Shown: positions 40,549-50,707 of the stretch, one piece after another | Numbering within the stretch: position 1 is the first letter of the stretch | How the letters are laid out: each line of letters starts with the position of its first letter | Origin: Hortaea werneckii | Lineage: Eukaryota; Ascomycota; Dothideomycetes; Mycosphaerellales; Teratosphaeriaceae | Length of the DNA stretch: 64,000 nt | Assembly (NCBI GenBank): GCA_037044905.1 | Contig: JBAOKB010000118.1 | Location: 62,001-126,000 of the forward strand | Reading direction: 5' to 3' | Position numbers and translations under genes: made by a program | Notes under the pieces: generated by a model | The model's input: the letters and a program-made list of their open reading frames with translations, nothing else | Databases searched by the model: none | Told to the model about the DNA's origin: nothing

Positions 40549-41691
40549 CTAAAACCCCCGCCTCTTCGCACCCTCCTGCCACCGCCGCTGCAGCTCCTGT
40601 GCCCGTCTAGCCGCCTCGACACGCTGCGCAGCCTGCGCCTGCGCCTGACTGGCCGCATAATCCGGGAGCTCGTCCTCATCTTCATCAGACGAAAGAGGAG
40701 AATTCCCTACACCACCAAAGGTCGAAGACGGATCCGGTGGCGCTCCAAGTCTGCTCGAGGGAGGTACACCGGAATGCAGCGAGAGATCGAAAGCGATGGG
40801 ATCAAGGGGGGACGTCTCGAGCGGTCGTCGACGCCGGGGCGGCGAGGCAGATTTCGGCATTTGTGCGATGCCCTGCAGGGCGTGCAAGGTAGTCGGGGTT
40901 TCGACTGTAGGGGAGACGATGTCGTAGGGTTGTGAAGGCCCGTATTGATGTGGTGAAGTGTCTGAGGGGTAATGTAAAAAGTCCGGTTTCGGTTTCGGGG
41001 GCTGTTCGGGCTCGAGGCCGGCTGTAGCCTCTACGAAGAGTCTGAAGTCGCTCTCGTTGCGGAAGGCGTCGTCTTGGACGTCGGAGTCGCTGTGCATTCG
41101 CCTTCGGCCAGTGGGTGGGCAAGTAGGTGAGCGTGGGATGCCAAGGGACGGCATTGGGGTTGGTTGACTCTCGTCGAAGCGGGTTTGCAGATGGCTTGGT
41201 GTGTTGGGTTGGCTTATCGAGCGCGGACTTGCGCGAGACTGGTCGCTAACCGTGCTGTAGTCATCGACGTGCTGATTTCGGTGTGGGTGCAGCAGTGCGC
41301 GCTCTCCGTCCGAGCCATCTGCCGTGGCTGTAATCGATCGCTGGGCAAGATCGCGTAAAGCTCCTGGTCGTCGACGGATTTTCTGTGATGGCTGGATTGA
41401 GGCAGCCGGCGACGTCCTCGACAATGATTGGCCTGAGATGCTGACTGCAGGTGGACGAAGATGAGATTCCCTTTCGTGGGAAGGGCCATTATGATGTCGC
41501 TGACCGACCCAATCCTTTGGCCGGAAGGGCAGTGGTATCTCGGACCATTGCGCTTGAGGGAGCGGGTTACTGTAGGTGTTGTATGGCTCTGGCTCTGCCT
41601 TGGAAGACTTCTGGATGGATTCGGTGCTGGCTTTCGCGCCCAGCTTCCGACTCGACAAAGAAACCTTCCTCTTGATGGAGCCAAAGTCCAT
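40549..41691 (-). CDS. Disordered protein, function unknown
   Basis: Single exon, 380 residues from the ATG at 41691 (MDFGSIKRKVSLSSRK); an upstream in-frame start exists but adds 22 residues without typical features. The protein is Ser/Pro/Arg-rich and largely disordered, with many SP and RxxS sites that kinases could use. The only ordered part is the C-terminus: an acidic run (SSDEDEDELPDYAAS), then an Ala/Gln/Arg helix (AQAQAAQRVEAARRAQELQ) likely to be a coiled coil, ending KRRGF. The ELPDYA-plus-helix ending seems familiar from ascomycete hypothetical proteins, some linked to trafficking adaptors by their PDYA/PPxY-like motif, but I cannot name the family. Confidence 0.7.
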   Translation of the reverse strand: MDFGSIKRKVSLSSRKLGAKASTESIQKSSKAEPEPYNTYSNPLPQAQWSEIPLPFRPKDWVGQRHHNGPSHERESHLRPPAVSISGQSLSRTSPAASIQPSQKIRRRPGALRDLAQRSITATADGSDGERALLHPHRNQHVDDYSTVSDQSRASPRSISQPNTPSHLQTRFDESQPTPMPSLGIPRSPTCPPTGRRRMHSDSDVQDDAFRNESDFRLFVEATAGLEPEQPPKPKPDFLHYPSDTSPHQYGPSQPYDIVSPTVETPTTLHALQGIAQMPKSASPPRRRRPLETSPLDPIAFDLSLHSGVPPSSRLGAPPDPSSTFGGVGNSPLSSDEDEDELPDYAASQAQAQAAQRVEAARRAQELQRRWQEGAKRRGF

Positions 41692-43361
41692 CCAGATGGT
41701 CGAAGCACAATGAGGTTGGTATTTGCAAGCTGGTTGGTAACTTTCGGCGACCATCAAAAAGTATGTAGATCCCCGCCGAACAATTGTGAGTTTGATACAG
41801 TCGTACAGTCAGATAGATCGTCGAGCCTGTCGAGTGAATCAATTGAGCTTGTATGCGCTTCTTTCTGGCAGGCAAAGCTTGATGGAAGGGAAGCAGTTCT
41901 CCAATTGCGTCAGTCGTAGTGATGGTGCGTGACCCGGGGATTATTGACAAGTCGCTCTATGGAAGATATCTGTGAATGACGATTACTGAACCACGTCCAC
42001 TTCTGGAACGAGAAGGCAATTTAGAGCAGGTTAAGGGCCCTGCTACACCTAGATTGGGCTCTTGGGTGACTATCTTAAGCCCATGGTGGGAGAGCGGAGG
42101 CGGCGTCGCGCCACGCGAGTAATGCTATATGGAGGAAAAACGGGAGGCATAGGGCCGAGGTACCCGTGGACAACCTTGTTATTGCCCTTCATAACTCATC
42201 CACCGGGTCCTTCGTATTGCGGCAATGAGGCGGTCTCTGTCATCCACGACTCCTACTGAGATGGTGGGAAACACGTGTGGAGGATGCTTGCCGTACACTC
42301 CCGTCGCCGCAACTCAGACTGATGACATAGCTTGCGCACAGCCAGATCGAACTTCACACTCCGGTTTGGGCAGCCGTGTTTCATAGCTAGGATTGACGGA
42401 TCTGGATGCCTGGTCTCGCTGGTGCACCGAATGGTTCGCCGGTTGTCAATGCCCTTTTTGTGTGGGGTGATCATTGCTCCAAAGGCCCGGGTTGGATGTT
42501 AGTGGTCGGAAAATAGTTCAGATACGAGGCTAGAGAGGAACCGTGCTCGTATCCGGTCCATTAGAACCTAATAATTTGTTTTTAAAGTATCTTCCCGAAC
42601 ACGGTCGCGGGCTGGCTGGACGAACCAAGCGTGGCGAGCGTGGGAACAACACTGGCGGGATCCTTTTGACACTCACTTCCCGCATCTGGTACTGAACGTT
42701 CCTTTGCACGGACATAATAAGCCTCGCTACAACCTACGAGGAACGACCGGTGGACTTTTGTTGTAAGGGGCTCCTCCAAGAGCGGTGATCATGCTATGGT
42801 GTCCAGGTACAATCGACCGCAGCATGCTGATCAAGAACGATTTTGTGGTTGCATCCAGGCGATCTTGACGCCCATTCCAGGTGCAGGATCATCATTCAAG
42901 GTATTCGAGACACCGTAGGATCAAAAGCCAGTCGTTGGTTATTGCGTCAAAGGCGTTGGACTACTTTTTGTGGGGCGCAGCACGCTCTCGAAATAGAGCG
43001 GCATTACTACCGCTGTGAACTTGGCACGCCAAGTTCCTCCGTTGTGCAGAGGACTGCACATTTCGGTGCCTGATTACCCGTACGATCACGAGATGCAACC
43101 GCATCTTCGTTAGCTATCTGATGGTTTTGATTGCACTTTAGACATTGAGAGGACCGTATTATTTAGACGGCTAATACAAACGGGCCACCACTGTCTGTAT
43201 GGCGCACGCCGTGGAGACTTGCACGGATTGCGTTAAACGGCTCGAAGTACTATTGAGCCTGAGTTCACTGGTCAACATAAAATGCAAAAAATCCATCCGT
43301 CGTCTATAATATTGGCAGACCAGACTACAACCCTCAGCGTGTCGCAGATCGTTTTTCGTAC
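41692..43361. other. Long intergenic region without gene
   Basis: About 1.67 kb, holding the promoter of the disordered protein gene and the 3' flank of the membrane protein gene. Short frames show no recognised family. It is not strikingly AT-rich, so a strong repeat-induced point mutation signature is not evident by eye. Confidence 0.55.
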
Positions 43362-45634
43362 TCAGGTAGATTGCCTAGTCACCGCTTTGGACGGCATATT
43401 CCCCAGTCCAAAGCCAGACTCATGCTTATCGAGCCCAATAGACATCAACGACTCTTCTGCATCAGAGGTACTGCTTCCCGCCACGCCCGAAGCTTTCCGT
43501 CTTTTCCCCCATTTCGGTAAACGTAGTCTGAGACTACCTTGCTTCCAGCGCGCCGCACGCGGGTTGCGCAAGGTCGCTGTGTCCAGTCCGATCATGGCGG
43601 GGTCGGTTTGCATAGCTGTATCTAACTCAGGTGCTGACATCGATGCCACCTCCGCTTCGCCGTAACGAGCACGCAGCTCTTCTGCGAGATCCAGAACATC
43701 GCGAAATGCACTGATCTGCAGCTTGTATCGGTCTGCCATGCTGTTACAGTACGCGTCGTAGTGTAGGACAATGAGCAGCAATACGATGATGATCGTTAGC
43801 ATGCAGAATGTGAATAGCATGAGCGACGAAAATCCCCAGACGTAGTCTTTTGATGGTAGACATTTGCCTTTCGTGGCTAGTTCAAATCCTCTGTAAAGCA
43901 CAGTGTCGCCGTCTTTCATAGCAAAATAAGTAGTCGAGTCTGGATCGGGTGAATATTTGAATCTAAGTGGGATGCCATCGAAAGTGTCCGATTCGTGGCT
44001 GTCTGGAATTCTTGGACGGTTGGAGTTGGTCAACAGGTCAACAGGTGTTTCAAGGTCGTACGTCGTATTCCGTACACGGATGGCGCTGTTCATGTAATCT
44101 GATTCATCCATGAGATGCAGATCTTCGCCCCAAGTCACATTGCGAGGCCACAAGGTGAAAGACCAACTCGGTGGTTTGTGTTGGTCGGTAATGGACTGCC
44201 GCAAGGGAAGCGAATCACGGGTCTTGTCGAAAGCCAACTTTGCTTTCATGAGTTTGTCCTTGAATGCTTCATCGGACTGAGATGCCAGGTTGTGCTTATA
44301 AGTGTAAGCCATATCCAAAGCGGAAGGATAGGCTCTGTAATAACGATACCAATTCTGTCGCCACAGCTCCTCGACCTGGCCAAACCTCGCTTCGTAATCT
44401 AGATCATAGGTCAGAATGCCCATTACTTCTCGGCAGAACATAATCTGAACTCACATCCAACGCACGCAGCATATAGCTCAGGGTCGGTGGCGTTGTAAAG
44501 GGGGAAATCAAAGCTAGATTTTCCACTACTGGCACCCAAGCCAAGCTGGTCGCCGTGCTGAACGAAGACATTTGGATACTTTACGTCATCTGCAGACATG
44601 TAGTTTGAGTCGCCATCCACTGGGAAGAACGGCTCGCCTCGAGCCTGATAGGAGGTCATAGCAGAAAGGAAGGTTGGTATAGAAAGGATGTAACAGCCAA
44701 CCAAGACAACCACGACGATACGCCAGTCGATCCGTATTCTGGACTTTGCAATTCGGGCATCGGAACTCGAATCCCTTTTCTTGGTCACTCTCATATTCGT
44801 AAGCATCGCCCAGAGAGTGAATGCTGACAGTCGCTCCATGAAGAATGGAAGCACGAGAGTCAGCGAGAACTCTCTGACTTCCATTGAGCGAAGCACTGCA
44901 CGGCGGAGTAGCGGATATACAGCCAATGCGACCAGAACCTGCGACCCGCGCCCAATGACCAAGTCGAAGAAAATGTCTATCGCTTTGGCTTGGGAGAACG
45001 TCAATCCATGGAATCCCATTGTGACGGAGAGAAAAAGGGCAGGGTCCCAGTATGTCGACGGCGTTTTATTATTGTAGATGTCTCCGTATTTGAATATCAC
45101 CCGATCCCTGGGATCGCAATAGAACAATCCATTTCTGCCAGATGACTTTCCAGCGTCCCGTGTCGTAATCACCGAGAAGATGGTCGTTATCACTCCACAG
45201 ACAATGACAAGACCAATCCAAGGCGCATAACGGGCTGTAAATCGGTCGCGACGGCCAGAATCCTGTAGTTCTGGCGACACGAGTCTCATATTGTAGGCCT
45301 TGAGCCTGCGTCAAATCGCCGTCCGGGTAAACTAGAAATGCTAGACGTCGGTCCTGTCTTGCGCAAAGAACACATGAAGTACACTTTACCACCGGCGTGA
45401 TAAGACAGACAGGCGTGGGATCTCGTTTCCTTTGAAGACAACATTGAAGGCTGCCTCCGTGGCTGGAACGTCGTCACGCCGTGCGGCTGAGGTCGACAGG
45501 GGGTTGACCATGGAAGGATTATCTGCTGCATGTGTACCCAATAGTATCGTAGCTAACGGAGTCGCCACGTCCTTTTTAAGCGCGTTCGCCAAGGTATGCG
45601 TCTTTTGCCGGGGAGTAGCTAGAAAAAGGTCCAT
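43362..45634 (-). CDS. Large fungal polytopic membrane protein, family not recognised
   Basis: Three exons: 45393-45634, 44455-45305 and 43362-44398 (introns of 87 and 56 nt) give 709 residues; each join keeps frame (PRLSVLSRRLKAYNMRLVSPE; AACVGYYEARFGQVEELW). The N-terminal 90 residues are soluble. Membrane segments follow at RYAPWIGLVIVCGVITTIFSV, a re-entrant or helix near TMGFHGLTFSQAKAIDIFFD, then VLVALAVYPLLR, VLPFFMERLSAFTLWAM and IVVVVLVGCYILSIPTFLSAM. A large external domain (about 340-580) has N-glycosylation sites and Cys residues. A last helix (about 585-610) precedes a Ser/Arg-rich cytosolic tail. This layout is common in a group of filamentous-fungal proteins of unknown role near the plasma membrane. 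I cannot assign function. Confidence 0.8.
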
Positions 45635-46306
45635 TACAGCATCGTGCCGCGCTCGACAATGCCTGTTGCGTGGATCCCATGTTAGATAATGCAATGGGTA
45701 GGTGTAGGCGGATGCCTAGCAAGTTGATCAAGGGTGGCACCTCAAGGTGTAAGAGAGTGAGAGCATCTCATTTTACAGTACGACACATGCTGTACATACT
45801 GCGGTAGAACGGTATTGCCATGCTGATGCTCCTTCCTAATATGTTCGTACCGCAAGATCAACGAGACGACAAGTGTGAGGAGTGATTAAATCTTTGGGTG
45901 AATCGAGGTGAATGAACACGGAGATGTCGAGGCAGCGCCACAAACGTCATGTCTGGGACATTGACGCCCGGGAGCTTTGGCTGTAGCAGCGAACAAACCG
46001 GCTGGCTGCTGTTCACCTTCTACAATGTGAGTTCACCTGACATGCGGTGTCAACTGTCGTTGACTCCTGTCACATGTTTACTCGGGCTCTAATACATAGA
46101 CCGTCTATTACCCGCGACTTTTCTCCGTCAGTGGTCACTCGCTTAGGATACAACTCCATACACTATACCGCCTATGCGCTTTGTATTTCCGGGCTTCAAC
46201 CAACATTAACCATCTCCATCTGTTCCCATACCTGCAAGCCTCCGAGTAGGCAGGATTCACAAATCTACTCAGAAAGCTAGGACGATGAGCTAGTGCAGTC
46301 TCAAAC
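45635..46306. other. Divergent promoter region membrane protein / VAM7
   Basis: About 670 nt between two start codons. A minimal upstream frame ATG-AGC-TAG is at 46285-46293, 13 nt before the VAM7 ATG. Confidence 0.6.
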
Positions 46307-47461
46307 ATGGCTCCCGCACTCGCAATCAGCATACCCTCGGCGTCTACAGCCACCCCAGCCGAAAGCAAACCGTTCACACAATACCACGTCGTCCTCCAAC
46401 TCCCGCTCCGCAAACACGAGATCAAAAAACGCTATACCGACTTCACCAACCTCCACGATGCGCTCGTGTCCCAGACCAACCAAGCGCCACCCGCGCCTCT
46501 CCCGCCCAAGTCCTGGCTACGCAGGACAGTAAACAACGAAAGCCTGACCGAGGAGCGACGACAGGGACTAGAAAAATACCTCAAGAGCATAGTCGAAGCG
46601 GACGACGCACGATGGAGAAGCAGCAGCGCCTGGCGAAGCTTCCTCAACCTGCCGAGCGGGACTAGCACACTCTCCAGCAACGGGTCCCTCGTCGGCGGCA
46701 GCACCTCCGGAAAGCAGCAACAAGGCATCGCCGACCCAAACCAATGGCTCGACGTACACCGGGACCTAAAGACCCAGATCCAAACCGCTCGACAACAGCT
46801 AAAACAGCGCGAAGCGGCCATGACGGCGCAGCAGCAACACTCGCTCGCGGCGGAAGCGAAAGCGAGTCTGGTGCGGGCGGCGACTAGCATCGCGCAGCTG
46901 GACGACGGACTCCGGCGGATCTCCAGCGCGAGCCAAGGCGACGAGGCGGGATGGGGCGGGAGTTCCAAGCTCGGGGAAGGGGAGATCAGACGACGACGGG
47001 ACCTACTAGGCGCGGCGCGGAAAGAAGTCGAGGGGCTGGAGGGCGTGCTGCGGAGTCAGGCGAGCAAGAGCGCGGCGGGGACGTCCAGTAGCGGAGCTGC
47101 TGCTAGTCCACAGACGGCGGGAGCAGTAGCATCGACGGGGGACAAAGACGCACTATGGAGAGGGACCTCAGCCGGGCAAAAACCCAAGGGCCGCGTCCTA
47201 GGCGGACCACTGAAAGAGACGGAACGCACGCGGGAGTTGGATAATACGGGGTTACTACAGCAGCAGCAGCAGATAATGGAGGAGCAGGAGGAAGACGTGC
47301 TGACGCTAGGCAAAACGGTGGCGAAGCTGAAAGATATGGGGATTCTGATCCACGAGGAGCTCGAGGTGCAGAATGCGATGTTGGGCATGGTGGAGGAGGA
47401 TGCGGGACGGGTGCAGGGGAAGATCGATGTCGCGCGGAGTCGGATTAAGAAGATACGGTGA
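46307..47461 (+). CDS. VAM7: Vacuolar SNARE Vam7 (PX domain + Qc-SNARE)
   Basis: Qc-SNARE of vacuole fusion, recruited to the vacuole by PI3P through its PX domain. Single exon, 384 residues. PX domain is at about 3-115 (SIPSASTA, the basic KKRYTDFTNLHDAL with the PI3P-contacting RY, then the Pro loop PPAPLPPKSW). The middle (about 145-250) is helical. The SNARE helix runs from about 315 to 380, with heptads through LLQQQQQIMEEQEEDVLTLG and VAKLKDMGILIHEELEVQNAM, the central Gln being within the ELEVQNAML area or just before. There is no membrane anchor, as known for Vam7. The Gly/Ser/Ala-rich linker (about 255-285) is low complexity. Confidence 0.92.
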   Translation: MAPALAISIPSASTATPAESKPFTQYHVVLQLPLRKHEIKKRYTDFTNLHDALVSQTNQAPPAPLPPKSWLRRTVNNESLTEERRQGLEKYLKSIVEADDARWRSSSAWRSFLNLPSGTSTLSSNGSLVGGSTSGKQQQGIADPNQWLDVHRDLKTQIQTARQQLKQREAAMTAQQQHSLAAEAKASLVRAATSIAQLDDGLRRISSASQGDEAGWGGSSKLGEGEIRRRRDLLGAARKEVEGLEGVLRSQASKSAAGTSSSGAAASPQTAGAVASTGDKDALWRGTSAGQKPKGRVLGGPLKETERTRELDNTGLLQQQQQIMEEQEEDVLTLGKTVAKLKDMGILIHEELEVQNAMLGMVEEDAGRVQGKIDVARSRIKKIR

Positions 47462-48073
47462 TGGATGGGAGACCTGATGAGGATTGGAGGTGGATGTGGA
47501 TATTTCCCTTTTTTTTCTTTTTTTTTCTTTTCTGATTGCGTTCTAGCGGGCGAGTGGCATCGTTTTAAGTAAATACCAGCTCAGCATTTTGACACGTTCG
47601 CATTGATTCTAGTCGTTTGTAGCACATACAAGGACCATAGACTGTCTTCTTAATTTACTAAAGAACCCCGGATTCACTGCAGACACTTCGACAAAAGTCG
47701 GAATACACTTTTTCTTATATTGAGAAAAGGTACCTCGCTTCGACATAAAAACATCTCGCTGGGTTGGTGCTGGGAATGGTCGTAAAATCTCCCTGAACTA
47801 TCTTACACCAAAAAAATAAAGGCCTATCAGATAGCCAACGCATTCGTATCATCCCTCTTTGAAGACCGCTTTAAGCAAGAGAAAAACACCAAGAAAGAAG
47901 AAAGGAAGAGTTTTTGACGCTATTCCAATCCCATCAACTTCTGACGCAGGTAGCCTGGGAAATGCTTCGTCTTGGATCCTAAGAACAACTCCTCATGAAA
48001 ACTGCTTACCGCTGTCCAAATCTTACGCCACGCACATTAAGTGGATTCCTTCCTCAAACGCTTCGGAACACGA
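47462..48073. other. Convergent 3' region VAM7 / MSG5-like
   Basis: About 610 nt between two stop codons, with T runs at about 47508-47530. No gene seen. Confidence 0.65.
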
Positions 48074-50707
48074 TCATAAGACATCCATGATATTGCGGGT
48101 AATCGGGCTAACGCCCTGATGTGCTGGACTCCTCGGATCCGAATCCGGGATCCGCGGAGCATCCTGGCCCGCTTTTTGCTGCTCTTCGGGAGGCGAAGTG
48201 ATTTCGAATGAGAAAGGATTGTGGGTGAACTCGGTTGCGCGCGGCGACATAAGGGCTTCATCCATGCCGCCGCGGCCTGAAGAGGGATCGGGCGGCTGAG
48301 CTGGCCGGTGATGCAGACTAGCTTCAATCTTGGCCTGCAAGCTCTGAAGTTCTTGCTGCTCTTTGAGGCTCGGCTGGGAGATTTTCCCGCGTAATCTCGG
48401 CGCCTGTGCAACGTCTAGGCCTGTGTGGGGTTGCTGCGAAGGGGCAGAGGTGTTGTTGCTCGTCACAGTCTTCGGATGCGCTTGGGAGGAAAGTGTCCTT
48501 CGCGGAGTATCGTGTGGTTGCATGGACCCCATTCCAACGGACGCCAGGAGCGTAGAGCGGTCAAAGGGAGATGATGCAAACTCAGTTGTAGTCGGTGACA
48601 TGATGCCGAAACTGTCGGCCGACTCCACCTCCTTGGAAGGCTGCAGCGGCGTCATAGCAAATTCAGCGGATCGAGGAGACGCGATCTCGGTAGGTGTAGC
48701 TTGATCATCATGACTTAGATCAGGTGTGGCGTGTGCGGTTTGTAGATCGTCACTGGCTTCCGGCTTTACAACGTTAAGGACCGGTACGACATGACCTGCG
48801 GGGTCGACGTACGCCGAAGAAGGCTTTACTGCGCTGGACGATCGCTCACGCTGTGGCCCCTTCGATGGATCGGCTTGGTCGGGCACCGGCCAATGTAAGC
48901 CCGATGGTGCTGAAGATGGTCCAGGGCTGATAGCGGGCACTTCTTCCTTGGTTGCTGTTTGCGACTTGGTCGCCACACTCGCAGACAAAGGTGCATTCAT
49001 GCTGATCGGATCCGAAGGATCGGCAGAAAAGGGGCCCCTCCACTCTTTGTATGCAGAGCTGGGTGTAATTGGAGTGTAGCCTCTGTTCCCAGGTAGCAGT
49101 CCGCCCCTCGCAAGACTGCTTCTGAATTCCTGCAGTTGCATGATCAAGTTCATGTTCGGCCCTATCCATTTGCTTCGTGCCTTTACCGCGTCATAGGCTT
49201 CTTGTACGCTCATGGTGGGATCTTTGTACAAACCGTATGCGACAACCAAGCTTGCTGATCTGCTGACACCGCACTGGCAATGCACCAGCACCCGTTTTCC
49301 CTGCTTAACCTTCTCGTCGATGAGCCGGACAAGTCGCAAAAGGTCGGGCACGATATCACTGTTGTGTTCCCAGGGGACATGGATGTACTCAGGATCCCGC
49401 TTCGGATGAGACTGTGCAGCGGCCGCGAATGTGCTATGAAGCGGTGTTGCCTTTGGTGTAGTTGGAGACCCATCGGCCGAATCATCACTAACGTTGTTGG
49501 GCTGTAGGTGCTTCGGTGCGTATTGAATGCCACCGCCGCCGTCGATGCGAAGCTCGGGTTCCGCTGTCGCTTCGTCTTCATGACCAACAAGAGGGTTGCG
49601 CACTTCGCTCGCGACATTCATTACGACGTCGTATTCTCGGCATTGTTCGGCAGTTGGTTCCAGGTAAAGATCAATCCCTGGAGTATAAACGCAAATCGGC
49701 CCATCCGGATAAGCTTGAGGCTTCTCTTCTTTTGATAAGGGGACATCAAAATTTTGCTGTTCGTCCTCTTTGACCTGGGCTTCTTGTTTGGATTGTTCGA
49801 TAGGAGACAGGATTGTCTCCAGCGGGGCTGGTGCACCACGCCTCATTCCATGTGGACCAACATTAGAGTGCGAGCTGAAACCCGGGACGATGGGCAGAGA
49901 AGGAGACGACTGGAAATGTCGAAGTGTCGCTGGGCGGCTCAATGCTGGCGTGGGAGGCACTGCAGCCGTAACCTCTTGGGGAGGAGCTTTACTGCTGCCT
50001 GGCGTGAGCAGTGTAAGGCCGCTGGGCTTTCTCTTTGGTGGCGAGGGCGGTTTAACAAAAGCCGGTGATGCTAATGAACGATCGTCGTACGTCGACATTT
50101 GCTTCTCGTTTGAAGGGCGCAAGGGTAGACTTGTGGTCGATGCAGCTCGGGGATTCCGATCAGTGTTGACAGCCAGTCCTTTAAGGTTTCGCCCTTTCCT
50201 ACTAGGAGGTGGCTGTTTCGCCAGTTCGAAGAAGGGCGACGTGGATGTGCTATCCGCTGAAGTTCGCGGTCGAAGCATGCTGGAGAATGATGATGGCGGA
50301 GGAGACTCGGGTGATGATCCGGGAGACGGCTCGGTCGCACTTGAATCGTCCACCGTGGAAGCCGTGGTGGTTGGCGAAGAATCAGTAGAGCCTGATGTGG
50401 CAGTAGAGTCGGATACTGTATGATGATGATATCGATAGAAGAGTTTGTCTGCGTATGACGGCGGATGTCTTTGTATACTTGACAAACCAGAACTTGCACT
50501 CTCAGGTGTTTGTTCTTCGGACTGTACCATGCTGGAGGAGGCGGAAGGGGAGGTCATTGGGCGAGAAGGTAAGGTGATAAGCTGTTGAGAATGCCTGCTC
50601 ATGCTGCGTCTTTCCCAAAACCGCGCATGAGTCTTGTGGGATGTGTGTTGGTCGTGAACTTGATTGTAGAGCTTTTCGCAAGCGTAAAATGATCTGTGCA
50701 ACGCCAT
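48074..50707 (-). CDS. MSG5: Dual-specificity MAP kinase phosphatase (Msg5-like)
   Basis: Predicted to remove phosphate from Thr and Tyr of MAP kinases (cell-wall integrity or pheromone-type pathways). Single exon, 877 residues. The N-terminal 320 residues are disordered (Ser/Pro/Thr-rich). The catalytic domain covers about 330-530: CVYTPGIDLYLEP, YDVVMNVASEVRNP, then after an insert, EYIHVPWEHNSDI, and the signature HCQCGVSRSAS with catalytic Cys near 477, then AYDAVKARSKWIGPNMNLIMQL. An insert of about 80 residues rich in Ser/Asp/Pro splits the domain before EYIHVPWEH. The C-terminal tail repeats the disordered motif S/A-P-R-A/S-T/A-E-F-A/T with FA/FT-x-NPF or SPF, possible docking or phosphosites. 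An alternative start is Met36 (50602). Confidence 0.9.
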   Translation of the reverse strand: MALHRSFYACEKLYNQVHDQHTSHKTHARFWERRSMSRHSQQLITLPSRPMTSPSASSSMVQSEEQTPESASSGLSSIQRHPPSYADKLFYRYHHHTVSDSTATSGSTDSSPTTTASTVDDSSATEPSPGSSPESPPPSSFSSMLRPRTSADSTSTSPFFELAKQPPPSRKGRNLKGLAVNTDRNPRAASTTSLPLRPSNEKQMSTYDDRSLASPAFVKPPSPPKRKPSGLTLLTPGSSKAPPQEVTAAVPPTPALSRPATLRHFQSSPSLPIVPGFSSHSNVGPHGMRRGAPAPLETILSPIEQSKQEAQVKEDEQQNFDVPLSKEEKPQAYPDGPICVYTPGIDLYLEPTAEQCREYDVVMNVASEVRNPLVGHEDEATAEPELRIDGGGGIQYAPKHLQPNNVSDDSADGSPTTPKATPLHSTFAAAAQSHPKRDPEYIHVPWEHNSDIVPDLLRLVRLIDEKVKQGKRVLVHCQCGVSRSASLVVAYGLYKDPTMSVQEAYDAVKARSKWIGPNMNLIMQLQEFRSSLARGGLLPGNRGYTPITPSSAYKEWRGPFSADPSDPISMNAPLSASVATKSQTATKEEVPAISPGPSSAPSGLHWPVPDQADPSKGPQRERSSSAVKPSSAYVDPAGHVVPVLNVVKPEASDDLQTAHATPDLSHDDQATPTEIASPRSAEFAMTPLQPSKEVESADSFGIMSPTTTEFASSPFDRSTLLASVGMGSMQPHDTPRRTLSSQAHPKTVTSNNTSAPSQQPHTGLDVAQAPRLRGKISQPSLKEQQELQSLQAKIEASLHHRPAQPPDPSSGRGGMDEALMSPRATEFTHNPFSFEITSPPEEQQKAGQDAPRIPDSDPRSPAHQGVSPITRNIMDVL

